Source of the DNA: Zonotrichia leucophrys gambelii
Lineage: Eukaryota > Chordata > Aves > Passeriformes > Passerellidae
Assembly: GCF_028769735.1 (NCBI RefSeq)
Contig: NC_088173.1
Span: 22,074,038-22,138,037, forward strand
Direction: 5' to 3'
DNA: 64,000 bases
The notes under the pieces were generated by a model. That model was not told the origin of the DNA, searched no databases, and saw only the letters and a program-made list of their open reading frames with translations. Both the position numbers and the translations under genes were made by a program. Of this stretch, positions 12,017-24,500 are shown piece by piece (position 1 is the first letter of the stretch; each line of letters starts with the position of its first letter).

Positions 12017-13400
12017 TCACATTCCTGCACCGGGTGCTTCAAATTTAAAGTCATCCTCTCCCACTCTCCCCCACCTTGCGATAATCCAAACTAATAGAAA
12101 ACAATGAGCCGGAACTCTTTCCAAATAAAATGATTTTTAGACCTGAATTCTAGCTCTGTGTTTATTCCACAAACACTACTAAGCTTCATTTTCCAGGAAG
12201 AATTGCTAACACTGGATTAACTGGTCTTAAAAGTTACTTTGTATGTTGGATTCATCTGTGTTGCAGTAAAAAATATTCATTCTGCCTAGGACAGATATAC
12301 ATATATAAAGAGAGAAATCCCTAGCATCTTAGGGCTGAATTGAATTATCTGCAGCATTAGAAGAGATGTGTTAATTAAGATAAAACTCAGAACTCACACA
12401 CCTATATGTACATACACAGAGACCAAAAAAAGCGATTATTACTTTACCTTCTGAAAGCTCAAAGAGTTCCATAGAGAAGGAGAATAAATTTAGATTGCAG
12501 ACAAACCCAAGTTAAAAGTATTAAATGCTTCTTCATCTCTCCTAGCTCAAACAGCCACTATGTTAAGTCTAGTAATCATCTACCTCTCTCTTGCATGACT
12601 GCAACAACATCTTTCAGCTGAATCTTTTTAGAACAAACAAAAGAAAACACAGATCCTCAGCCTGGGAGTTGCAGGTGCACAGGTGGCTGCTGTTGCTGGA
12701 GTTCTCTGTGGGCACCAAGAACTATTTCAACAGTGTTCTACCTGCTGACACAAGTGTCAATACTACCTTCTACAGCACACCCACAACCATACAAAAAGGT
12801 ATGATCTCAGGAGGAGCATACTGCTTTTCAAATTATCCCAAGAAATATTCACTTTCAGCCAGGCACCACAAGGACCCTGTCAACCCAGTTGCCAGGTACA
12901 AGCACAACATTATTGGTTAACTCTGCCCCTGAGCAGGCCTTCTAAGTTATGGTCAAAATCAAGCTGCAGACCCTAGGTGGGCCCTCTCTGTAAACTATTC
13001 TGTAAGATAAATAGCACTGACATATTAGGTTAATGTGCCCAGTTTGGCAATAAATGTAATTTCACCTGAGTTAACTTCTTGCAGTACCAAGAATTTTACA
13101 AAGTCTCTCATAGAGTAGTGAATGACTTTGAATGGCAGTGTCCTCTCTCTTTCACACTTGAGGGTTTTCATCAAAGATAGTCTCATGTTCTTCACAGACA
13201 CCCATTTCCTTAAAATATGTATCCTAGCATTCCCTCATAACACTTTACTGACAAAGTCTTGGGGTTTTGATGTGATATTAAACATTATGATTGACTTAAT
13301 TCCTCTACCTTGTTGGATACCTGAGTTTAGCTCTTAACTTCTGAGAAAGCAAACTGAAGTTAACCGATTTGAAATCAGCTACCTAAAACTGAGAACTAAA
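12017..13400. other. Intergenic, no gene seen
   Basis: A 109-codon plus-strand frame at 12591-12920 has no recognisable domain and AT-rich codon use; treated as chance. Confidence 0.65.
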
Positions 13401-13519
13401 TTTTTGTTTAGTTTTTATTTGTTTGGTTTTGGGGGGGGGTTTATTGGGTTTTTTGGGCTTTTTTTTTTTTTGGGTGTTTTTTTTTTTTTTTGTGGTGGTG
13501 GGTTTGGGGGGTTTTTTGG
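13401..13519 (+). repeat. T/G-rich low-complexity tract
   Basis: Almost only T and G, with runs of 9 G, 14 T and 16 T and a GGTGGTGGG core. Four or more G-runs with loops of 7 or fewer occur at its left end, so a G-quadruplex is possible on the plus strand. The open frame through it (Phe/Gly-rich) is an artefact. Confidence 0.85.
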
Positions 13520-15534
13520 CAGTGAGTTAAGGGAGTTTATTAAATTTAGCATTATTTTCATTACACAATCTATGTTGGAATTTTATCTTACTTTAATGAG
13601 TTCAGAGTCACTTTTATGAACTATTTACTCACCTCCTTTGGATTTTTATGTAACTGCAATCAGGAGTCCCTCTCTGCTGAAAGCAAAATGAACCTTTTGC
13701 CTTTGCACTAAAAACATAACTTCAGTTTATGCCGAGAAGAAAACACCATAGATGAAATCAAAAATTCACTGGGCTCACTTGCTAAATACATACAGAGAGT
13801 ACAAATGTGTTGTCATATGTACACACAGGTGGCTTAAGTAAAAGACAAGAAAGAGCACAGATGAAATACAAGGAAAGTACCTAGACTAATATTAGCATAT
13901 ATCACTTGCATTTGCATCTAATGTCTAAATGGAGAAAGTAAACCTCATGTTTAATACAGTACCAGTTTCTCCCTTCTTATTCTTCTTTGAAGATCCACTT
14001 GCAGTGTCACATCATTTCCAGAAAAAGCTATTGGAACAAACAGCTTGGCTGCAGTGTGAGTATGGCATCATCTGACCCAGCACTGTATAAGACTGGGGAG
14101 CAAGCAGCCTCCGCCACACAGGCAGAGCCCTGCACTCCTGTGCACACCTGGCTGCACCGCCTGCCTGGGCCTGGGGACAGGGCAGGAGGCTGCGAGAGGT
14201 GGCAGGACCAGTCAAGTGCTGGGCTGGGTATTTCCACAGATCAATGAGTCAGCCAGTGTCCGTGCAAAGACAGCCGAACCTGGAGAGATAAAGAATGATA
14301 ACATCAGTGAAGGCTGCGGTTGCCAAAATGGGATCGTTTTGCTCTGCACCACACCCTCCCTGGCCACAGATTACTTTTTCTTCAGCTGTGTTACCCCTGC
14401 TCTGGGAAACTGATCCAGCTACACTTTTTTTCCCTGAGGCTGCTTCCACTCATATCAGTTTCTGTATCTGGCATATCAAATGTCTGTGCTAACACAAAGT
14501 GAGAACAGCTTTCCCAAGATGGGGCTTAGATTGATTTAAGTAACTCTGGGAAACTGCTCATTGTGGGGTAGGAAGGGACACACAGAAAGGAAAAGCAGAA
14601 AAAAGATAATTTTGCTAATAAAAAGAAATTCAAACTCAAATATTTTTCATCAAAATGTCTAATAATTCTGCACAAAGGATGCACCGGTTTACGTCCTATT
14701 TTGGATGTGTGAAACTTGTCATCTGAGAAGTAATTTCTTCTTAAAATAGACCTATTTCTATTCAATTATACCCTCATATTTTAGGATTGAAAACTTATTA
14801 TTAGACTCTCCAACATTAGGATGATGACTGTAAGAAGTACATTGTTTGAAGGCAGAAGCTTTTTGTCAGGCTTGTGAATGAATCTGCTAATAAATATTAC
14901 TTTGAAACATAACTACAGCATTTTTAAAACCTGCATGTGACAGTTTTGCAGCTGCAAACATTCCCAGCTTCCAAGTATACATCGCAAGCTGTGCACACAG
15001 AGATGTATAATGTACTGAAGGCACTTGAAATTTGGCTGATGTTATTCCACAGGAAAAAAAAAAAAGATAAAAATTCTTGAATAAATCCTAGAAATACCAA
15101 TAAGGAAAAAAAAATAAGAAACCTAAAAAGCTCACCTCATTTTCTCAAAACATTTTTTTTATCTTCCCATTAAAATAGGCTATATTTTTTCGATACCTAA
15201 AATAGGCTATAAGTCAACTGATACAAGTACATGGTGTTTCATATTATACAATGAATCTGTTGAGATAATAAGTACCAGCTGGATCTATCCCCAACAGCAA
15301 TAACAGTATGTAAAGCATGATTATAATGTAACAGATTGTGAAACAGAAGAGATGGTTTCACTTATTAAAAGGCCCTTATGTTAATTCAGTAACAGAAGAG
15401 AGTTCTGCTAGTACACACTGCTTCTAGCAAGACCTTTATGGTAATACAGTAAATTACTTAAAAGGTGAATTCTCCAAAAATATTGCCCATTAATATTTTA
15501 GGAGCTTTATTACACATGCACTTATATGCAAATG
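13520..15534. other. Intergenic, no gene seen
   Basis: Contains a moderately GC-rich but CpG-poor patch near 14090-14240. Nothing assignable. Confidence 0.65.
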
Positions 15535-17215
15535 TGGGCCCACTGCTGAATGAAGCAGAGTCCTTGGTGATAGAGGACATTGAAAAAGGCTGATGTACCA
15601 AATGCTGCCTTCACCGCAGCCTATTCAAGCAAGTCTGGCCTTCGGGACCCCCAGCTGCCAGACATCATGGGGAAAATCTGAAGCAAGGAAGCTGTGTCCT
15701 TGGTAGGAGGTGATGAAGTCAAGAGCTACTTGGCCAACCTGGATTTACCCAAGTCTATGGGTCCTGATGTCCTACAAGTCCATGACAACTTGTAAGTGCT
15801 GAGAGAGCAGGTAGTTATCATCACAATGCCACTTTTGATATTCTTTGATCATGGCAATTAGGAGAAATACTCAAGGACTGATGAAAAGTAAATATCCCTC
15901 CTGTCTCCAAGAATGAGGACTCCAGGTCCAGTCAGCCTCACCTCAGTCCCTGGCAATATGATGGAGTAACAATTCCCAGAAACTGTTTCCAGTCATATCA
16001 AAGACAAGAGTTTTAAAGGAGTCATCAGCATCACTCAGAGGAAGTAATGCTCAATACCAAGGAGAAAAACTTCTAAAATGACTGGTCAAATAGATGGAAG
16101 GAGAGAAATAGATATTATTTACCTGGACAACAATAAAGTTTTTGACATTGTCTCATACAAGAACCTCGTAGAGAAAACTGAACAAGCAATGAGATGGACT
16201 GGAAACAGGCTGTATATCCTGGCCCAGGGAATGGAAATTGATTGAAATCTAGCTGAAGAGCAATAAATAAGCAGTATGTCTTTTAGGTCAACACTCCTGT
16301 ACAACATTTTCAATAATGGTTTGGATGATGGGGCAGAGTGGACCCTCAGCAGGTTTGCTGGTGACGCTGAGCTGGGAAGAGTGGAGGATATGATGGAGGC
16401 TTGCACTGCCATCCAGAAGGACTCGGACAGTGTGGAGAAATGGGCTGCCAGGATCCTCATGAAGTTCAATAAGGGTAAGTGCAAAGTCCTGGGTCTGGGG
16501 AAGAACAACTCTATGCACCATTGTATGTTGATGGTTACTCAGGTGAGAAGCAGCTTTGAGGAAGAGGACCTGGGGGACCCCGTGGACACCAAGCTGACCA
16601 TGAACCAGCAATGTTGCAGTAAAGGATAGAGGATTCCTGGACTGCATTAGGTGTGTTGACAGCAGGTTGAGGCAGTTGGTTCTTCCCCTCGTCTCAGCAC
16701 TTGTGAGGTAATGCCTGGACTACTGCATCCCCAGTGCAAGAGAGACATGGACACGTTAGAGAAACTCCAGTGATGGATCATTAAGATAATTAAGGGAATG
16801 GCACATTTTTACTCTTAGGAAGGGTTGAGAGTGGCTGTTTTTTCTATGATTCTGTGTTTGGCCTGGAGAAGAGAAATTTCAAGGTGGTTCATATATGTGC
16901 ACATACATCTGGAGGGAGGGTGTAAAGGTGACAGAACCAGGCTCTTTTCAGTGACGCCCAGTGAGAGAACCAGAGACAATGGGCACAAACTGGAACAAAA
17001 GAGACCCTCTAAACACAAAGAAGTACTTTTTTACTGCAGGGGTTAATGAGCACCAGCAGAGGTTGCATAGAGAGATACAGTCTTCCTCGTGGAGATATTC
17101 CAAAGCCATCTGGCCATGGCCCTGGGCAACTGGCTGTAGGTGATCATGTTTGAACAGGTGAGTTTAAGCAGATGACCTCCAGAAGTCCCTTCCAACCTCA
17201 GCCTGTGATCGTGTC
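15535..17215 (+). mobile_element. CR1 LINE, 3' 1.7 kb with decayed ORF2 reverse transcriptase
   Basis: Translated fragments follow CR1 ORF2 in order. EAESLVIEDIEKA and PQLPDIMGKI come from the RT N-terminal side, KSYLANLDLPKSMGPDVL follows, then the RT core around 16276-16629 (NNGLDDGAEWTLSRFAGDAELG), then EGGCKGDRTRLFSVTPSERT and the 3' UTR tail ending near AGTCCCTTCCAACC. The usual FADD catalytic motif reads FAGD (16351-16365), and stops and frameshifts interrupt the frame throughout, so it is dead. It is the longest CR1 copy in the window. Confidence 0.93.
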
Positions 17216-19827
17216 AAAACTTACACATGCTATGACTTGCAAATGTTACATGCTTTTAGCAGGCAAGAACATGTACGCAGGCACAGCTAAACATCAAGCA
17301 CAAGGAGTTGGCAAGCAGAGACACAGAAAGCCATTCCAAATGTCAAGTAGCTTAAAGGCAGATCTGTGTTCAGTGATGAGTAAAAATGAAAACACTTTAC
17401 ATTATTTGAAAAGGAAAATTTTTGCTTCAATCTTTTATGAACTGAGTTTGTTTCTTCTTTAGGCTTTCCAAAAACCATTCTGCTGAGCAGCATTTGCCTT
17501 GATTTTGAGATCTTTAGAGCTATTCTAGTTTATGACAGATTTTGAAGTTTACCACAGCTCTTGTTACCTTCCAGAGCGAAGATTTTTTGTCTTGCTATTG
17601 GCAACTCCTAATACATCACTGTTCCTATGTGTCTTCCACTACTAAAGTATATTTGCAAATTTTGTTTTTTTCATCTAAAGGCAATGACCAAGTAGTCAAG
17701 TGGAACATCAGTTTGGAAGCAAAGCTAGTGGGAATAATTGGCCTGTTTGCCAAGTGTCTGCATACTAGTCCCCATCCAAGATGGCCTGCTGAGTGCCAAG
17801 AAAATTCAGTCACACACTTGTTGCTGATAGTTCAAGTTGAAAAGAGCCACCTGCTGTCAGCTTGCATGATGTTGTTTTTCTAAACAAGGCTCACAGCATT
17901 TGGTGCATGTTTTTTCCAAAAAAAACTCCAGTGCCCAAATTTTTGCTTCCCATTACTGATATTATAATAAAGCAGCTTGAAACAGGCTTCTTAATAGCAT
18001 GTTTTGCAGAAGGCAACTGCTTCCCCAAGGATTTAGTAATTTTTGAAGAAAATCCATAAATGTTGATCATTTTAATGATTTGTTTAAGATATAATGTCTA
18101 TTCTTGAATAAGCAAAATTTACTACACTATATTGTACTGATATACCACTCTCATCTCTTTGAAATGTGACGGCACACCTGGGATTAATTTCAGTATTCTG
18201 TTGATGTATAGGAAATGGCATGGAAAAGCTTATTTGGCTTGAAATATCAGAAAATCTATGCAGGAGGCAAGACTTAAAAAAAAAAAAAAGTATTTTCTTT
18301 CTCACTTTGCAGTTGCTGTCTCATTTTTAGGTTGTCTTTTGATACTGGGGCAGAACAGCACCTGACATAGACACCTAATGTAACCAAAAAGTTCTAACAT
18401 TCAAACAATCAGAAGTGGCATCCATGAACTTACACTGGAAAGTTAATATAATTGAAATAAGTTTACAGAGACAAATATTTCATTCCAGAAAAGAGACCTC
18501 AGCTCTAGAGATTACTTATTGGCTAGTGACAATGTTTTCCTGTGATAAAAGCATATTTTTGATGCAATAAGGTTTGGACACATACACAGAGGTTCCTGGA
18601 AGTACTGAAAAGAATTATTTCGTTCACTCACCTCACATCACAGGTTTCATCTTCCAAGTAACAATCTCCAAATGTAAACAGGACACGTGTGCTCCCAGAA
18701 CTTGGGCTTGAAGCACACTTCTCAAAACGGAGTAATAAAGACATTGAAGCTGTGTTATTTGTAATAGTTTATGTAGGATTAGACAGGTAAGAACATCACA
18801 TTCTCAACTCTTCCATTCTCCTTGGACATGCTAACCATTGCCAGGAACTCAGGGCTGCCTCATGACCAAAGAGGCCAAAAAAAGAGAAGAGAGACAAAAA
18901 ACCCTCCTGCAATTTCAGCATATCTGAAGTTTACTCTACAGTAAACACAGCTCTTTAATACACAAGTAGTTACCGCGTGTGGATACCATACAATTTTCTA
19001 AAATTCAGCTATTTTTTTAAGAGTCTCTTAAGAGTCTCTTCTTAATTTTCTTTACAAAACTGTTACTTTAAATTGAAGAATTGTGCAGCACTATCTTCAG
19101 GCAAAATACCTCCTCCATAACTAAGTAATCATGTTAGGATTTTTTAGGCAGAGACATGCAGCACTGTAACTAACAGAGAAACCCAAATAAACTTCAGGCC
19201 TTCCCAGAAGAAATGCAGTTCTGCAGAGCCAGCACAGGAGGTCTCCAGCACACACTGACACTCATCCCTCAGCCTTTCCTCATGCATAAAGAGGAATAAT
19301 ACATAATGCATTTACACAGAATGCTCATAAAGCATTTCCAGGTTAGCTTACCTCTCCCTGGAACAGCTCGGCCCACATGACCGGTGTGAAGCACTTAGGT
19401 TGCAGATCTTGCAGAACACACAATACAGACGTGGGAGGGATTGCTCCCCATCAGCTGCAGGCACACAGGCACACCCTCAGAGCAGTCCAGTTCTCATTGC
19501 TGGAGTTCCAGCAACTATGGCCCTTCCTCTTCATCCTGCCTTTCCCTTCCCTCATTTCTGCTCTGACTATATGCAATTATACCATCTACCTGTAATATTC
19601 ACATCCTTTTGGAGCACATTGCAATACTTGGGCACAAACTGGTATCAGGAATATCAGGAGCACAGCCTTGATTTCCCTATTTCTCTCTGCCACTTTTTAA
19701 AACATAATATCTCAATGCCTTTTTATCCCATCCATATTATTCTCCAGATGTTTTCTAGGTGTCTTAAGAAGGTAGCAGATATTTTGGGTACAGGTAAGAA
19801 CCTGATATTTTGTCAATGTGGATTATC
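17216..19827. other. Intergenic, no gene seen
   Basis: AT-rich with short A runs. Apart from the 11-bp tandem palindrome at 19019, nothing was recognised; open frames reach 143 codons without any family resemblance. Confidence 0.65.
19019..19040. repeat. Tandem duplication of an 11-bp imperfect palindrome
   Basis: AAGAGTCTCTT occurs twice in immediate succession without mismatch; each unit has arms AAGAG/CTCTT. Probably replication slippage. Confidence 0.7.
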
Positions 19828-20090
19828 ATAGGTCAGTTTGGGTTCAAAGGGACCTTTAAAAATCTCCTAGTCCAACCCTCACCTGTAGTGAGCAGGGATA
19901 TTTTCAACCAGATCATGTTACTCAGAACTCTGTTCAACCTGACCTTGCATGTTTCCACAAGTGGGGCATCTTACCACCTCTCTGGGCAGGTCTTAAATGT
20001 TCCAGTGTTCCACCACCCTCATTGTGGGGGACATTTCTTCCTTATATCTAGTCTGAATCTATCCTTTTTAGTCTAAAATCATTACTCCTT
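19828..20090 (-). mobile_element. CR1 LINE 3' end, left part of a split copy
   Basis: The reverse complement of the CR1 3' region is readable (CAGTTTGGGTTCAAAGGGAC, CTCCTAGTCCAACCCTCACC, TTCCACCACCCTCATTGTG). The copy is cut at 20090 by a solo LTR and resumes at 20438 without loss of CR1 sequence apart from the duplicated target site. Confidence 0.9.
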
Positions 20091-20431
20091 TGCTGGGATT
20101 GAGAGACACAGACCATACTATGCAAGCAAAGCCAGTTTATTACACTAATCACCGATATTTATAGTTCTCTAAATTCCATGCAAAATTTGCTACTCAGACC
20201 CCTTTGCCCCTGTTAACATAGCAACATAATCTTTTTGTTTATCAAGTCCCTGTTATTTATTTTGTGCCAGCAATGCCCTTGTTCCATCTTCTCTCATCAG
20301 AGTGACCAGACATGATGTCTTCACTTTTGTTCTTGCCTTGAGTTTATCTCTCCCACGGTTTACACTGTACCAGGGCCAAGAGGTCGGCAGCACTACCCAG
20401 CTCAGCTTCTGTAGCTGTCTCATCTTCCACA
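20091..20431 (-). mobile_element. Solo LTR of an ERVK-like retrovirus inserted in CR1
   Basis: A 341-bp element starts TGTGGAAG and ends CCCAGCA on the minus strand, with TG...CA termini. It is flanked by a perfect 6-bp duplication CTCCTT (20085-20090 and 20432-20437). It carries a TATA-like TATAAATA (20156-20163) followed by an AATAAA poly(A) signal (20136-20141) in the same orientation, as in an LTR with U3-R-U5. 6-bp target duplications are typical of ERVK/alpharetrovirus-type elements. No internal region remains, consistent with LTR-LTR recombination. Confidence 0.88.
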
Positions 20432-20437
20432 CTCCTT

Positions 20438-20870
20438 CACTCCTACCACTACAAGTCCTGTTAAATTTTCAGCCCTGAAAGGCCAGAGCAAGGTCCCCCC
20501 AGAGTCTTCTTCAGGTTGAACAACTCCAATTCCTTCAGTCTTTGATCACAGCAGAGGTGTCCCATGCTTATTATTATTTTTTGTGGCCCTCCTCTGGACC
20601 TGCTCCAATACGTCCATGTATTTCCTGTGCTGAGGGCTCCAAAGCTGAAGCCAGAACTGCACCAGAGTGGAGTATAGGAACAGAATCATTTGATGTGGCC
20701 ACTAGGTGGGTCAGGCAGGACTTGCCTTTGTTGAAGCCATGGGGGCTGTCTCAAATCACCTCCCTGTCCTCTACGTGCCTTAATACAGCTTGCAGGAGCA
20801 TCTATTCCATGACATTGTTGAGTAAATCAGCCTTCCCCTTGTCATCCATTTGCCAGCTTTGCTCATCATG
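20438..20870 (-). mobile_element. CR1 LINE, right part of the split copy (RT C-terminal region, internally deleted)
   Basis: The CR1 sequence resumes (CAGGTTGAACAACTCCAATT, TGTGGCCCTCCTCTGGACC) and runs to about 20700. It then jumps to a more 5' RT section (GTGGGTCAGGCAGGACTTGC, GTTGAAGCCATGGGGGCTGT), so a large internal stretch is missing relative to full CR1. No open frame survives. Confidence 0.85.
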
Positions 20871-21520
20871 GGCAGGACGCTTTCCTTGATCTTCCTTTTC
20901 TGGCTGGCTGCCTCTATATGGCTCATCTTTGTAGAGCTTCAGGTGCTTCAGTGTAGCCAGCAGATCTCAGAGCAACAGGCTGAGGGCTCTCACCAGCACC
21001 CTGTCCTTCTAACCTTGGTGTGTTATCCCACAGCTTGTCACATGCAGTCCTGCTATTATCCCTCTCCCTTGCCAAGTCTAGCTTAAAGCTCTGTCACTGA
21101 GCGCCACCAGCTCATGAGGAAAGACCTCCCTTCCCCCTTTGAGAAATGGGAATCCCATCTGACACCAGGATGTCTGGTGCTGTGTAGCCCATCCCATTAT
21201 TGAAAAATCCAAAACTGTTAGAAGCACCAGTCACGGAGCATGTTTTAACGGTATGGTCCCATTTGTTTCATCCCATGTAGCTGCCTGGAACTGGAAAGAC
21301 AGAGGAAAGAAGCACCTGTCCTCCAGATTCCACTACCAACCATGCCAAGGGCCCTGAAATCTCTTTTGGTTGCACTTGGACTACACATTGCAGCTCCATC
21401 ACCACTCACACAGAGCAACGATAACAGGTAGCAGTCCAAGGTTGGGAAGGTTCCTGGTGATGTCCTTAACCTGGATCCCAGGGGAATAGGCCCTGGCAAC
21501 AGCTGCACTGTACACTGCAG
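20871..21520 (-). mobile_element. CR1 ORF1 remnant with esterase-like domain
   Basis: On the minus strand, degenerate frames read the ORF1 end and the esterase (SGNH/GDSL-like) domain known from CR1 ORF1: IPLGS near 21485, then ATKRDFRALG near 21350, then FGFFNNGMGYTAPDILVSDG near 21170, and LWDNTPRLEGQG near 21010. Several stops and frame changes are present, so it is a pseudogene. ORF1 directly follows a shortened ORF2, which confirms a deletion within one old CR1 rather than two insertions, though two copies cannot be excluded. Confidence 0.8.
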
Positions 21521-24500
21521 TCAAAGAAGACCATAAACATGCCAAGCACACTGTGCTTGCCTCAAGCCCTGTTTGCCCCAGCCCCCTACCCGTCTGTAAA
21601 TATGTGTAGATGGCTTATGACTTACCACACCTGAGATGAAAGGGAGACCCAAAACCAGCTCAAAGTAATGATCAGCTGGCAGAATCAGCCTGTCAACTTA
21701 AAATATAATTTATCATTATGAATACAGGCAATTTGATTTTAAATAACAAGATTCCACAACTGGTTTTTTTGGGTATTAATTCTTATGACATAATTTTAAG
21801 TAGTCATTTTCTCATTTTATTTTATGCCTTATTTTCTGAATTGTATTTTGTTCTTCATATTAGTTTGAATTAAATTTAGCACTCATTTATGACAAGAAAT
21901 GAGACATGTAAACTAAAAAATCTAATCTCACCTGACTGCTGTTTCTAGCACTAATGGATAGCGAAAAATTGTTCTCATCCTGTCTTGCAAAACCTACTGC
22001 TTTCAAGCCTTTATTTGTGTGTATTACACATGTTTTGTATGCTTTTTATTTGGCCAGAATGTGAGTATACCTGAAGATTACTGAGTGAAGGCCAGATTAG
22101 CATGATGTCTGCTCTGTGGTTTGGAAGAATGCCCTTCCTTGTACATTTTTCTCCTTGGAATGAAATATGCCATTTTCTAACAAAAAGCTGGAAGAGCTAA
22201 GTTCTTTTTGGGTTTTTTTTTTGTGCTGGGCAAAAGTTGGGGATTGAAGTTAGCATTCCACTTGTTCAAATTCTCCAGACCATTATACTAATATCAGTCT
22301 TAGTCAATTTATCACTATTTTTCTTTCTTCAGTATGTATGAAGTCGTCAATAACTTTAACGGAACTCTCATGTTTGAAAAATCCAATTTATTCTAATAAG
22401 AATAAATGCTATGTCATCAACATGCAGTATTCTGCAAGTACATATTTTTAGCAGTTTTGTGAAAGGTATTGATTGGGTACATCTGGCCAATTCCATGTTT
22501 CTAAAATCCCAGCACATTTCATTTATAAAATAATATTTCAGAAAAAAGGTGACCTTCAGAGAGCAAGCAGTGTATTTTAAGCTATTTAAGTGTGCATCTA
22601 TAATTCAAGAAATCTGCAGAGAACTGGGCTTTTTTTTTTGCCTTTGTTTTTTGTAACCTTGGTAATGCAGAGCATGCTTTGAGAAAGAAAAAAGCCAAGA
22701 ATTATGCACTGATATTATTTTATAAATGCACATTGCCTTTCTTACAGGGTCTCCAGTCTAAATTAAGCATACAAATTGGATGTAGTAAATGAAGGTAAAC
22801 AATGAGGAGGGACTCAAATGAAGGACAGATTGTGCTGGTACAGTGCAGTGAAAGATTATATATGGAACAAATATTGGTATAGGCTAAATTGACAAAGACT
22901 GCAAGATATATAGCTGAAGACAGAAGAAAAGCAGTAAAATAATGTATAAAACATTAACCTGCAACCCTGAAACTCCAAACAGCAGCAACAGCAATTTACT
23001 TGACTACCCTAGGTGAATAATCAAAAGAACACCACTGATCACTAGCTAAGTCAGCTTCATGCCCTTGTCTCCACAAGGACACAAGGCAGGCAGGGATCCA
23101 GCAAGGCACGGGAAGTGGGACAGCCCACAAGAGAGCCTTCAGCCCAGCAGGGCACAGGAGCCTGAACTACTGTCAAGCAGCTCATTTGGATGAAGGGGGG
23201 ACATGACTGCTTTCAGCAGGTCAGCAATTTGCATTCTTCCCATTTATTCATGTGTGCCTTTCACTTACGCACACTTTCAGAGCATCAGAAATATGAAGAA
23301 GCTCCTGCTTCAACCACAATGCCTTTTTGGTGTGACCCACACCAAATGGCAACTGTTTTAAATTTGGGCAGGATCCTCTCAGCTCAGAGCTCCAGGCACA
23401 CCAGAATGAACTGAGTTGAGATTTCTGTTCTGATTAAATTATGTCTCACTAGAACCATATGATACAGGTCTACATCATAATCAGTGTTAGAACTAAAACA
23501 CTGGATAATATAGTTGCAATATCAGGGAGTGTGAGCAGAGAATTAAGGTAGATTATCCTAATAAAAAGGAGTGTAACTCTTGCTTTTAGAAATCTTGTTT
23601 AAAAATCCACAGCATTATTGGTCCTCCACTGTTTAGAAATAAGCAAATTTATTCACTTCACAGTATGAAGTGTTGCGAATGCCAACTACATATCCTAGCT
23701 AATTATGCACTTCTTACTTTGTCTTTGCCAATTGGACTAAGGAAGGCCTATCAAGTATCTGCAGCAGAAACAGTTGCAAATCTGGGCTACTCCATATCCC
23801 AGCCATAAAAATGCTTCCTTTAGGAACATCCTATCAGGACATACAAGTACACAGCATGAAAGACTGTTTTAAGAAAATAATCAGGAAGTTAACATTGCAG
23901 TACCGGCTGCCATGAGAAGAATTAAGAATTCTAACAGTACAAGATAGGACAGGATCAACATTTTCTTTCACAGCCATTTGTCTGATACTGAGATATATCC
24001 TCAAGAGAAAATTTCTTCTTGTTGTCCAAAGACACCAACTGCAAATGGAACTATGCCCAAGAAAAGTCCATCTTAAGTGTCAAGGGAAGCTTGTGCATGC
24101 AGCATTAGTGCTCTTCAACACAAGGAGAAGAAATTGTTTGTGACACTCAGACTAGCAGGAGATGCAAAGAGGAATAGCATCAGCACATCAGGAGGCAGCA
24201 AATACATTCAGCTGCAAAGACTTCTTTAGCAGTATACAGAAGTTGAAAGCAAAAATTCAGCCCAAGCTTTTAAAATTATGAGGACACAATCATCAGGACA
24301 ACACTGAAACCAAGGACAAGCTTACAAGCATGAAAGAAATAAAGGCTGCCGCTGCTGACGCTGCATAAACATCACTGAATTCCTGATTTCAGTTAAAACA
24401 CAAATTCAGAAGCCTCAACAACCCCAAAACCTGAAATGAAAAATTCAAACAGCACTTAGGTTAATAAAAAACAAAGCAAAAAATGTACTAAGAGCAAACA

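Noticed and set aside
12591..12920. 109-codon plus-strand open frame
   Set aside because: No signal peptide, domain or codon bias; compatible with chance.
16119..16647. Minus-strand frames of 119 and 129 codons
   Set aside because: Antisense shadows of the CR1 reverse transcriptase.
19400..19831. 143-codon plus-strand open frame
   Set aside because: No recognisable domain; it ends at the CR1 boundary and overlaps another frame of unrelated sequence.
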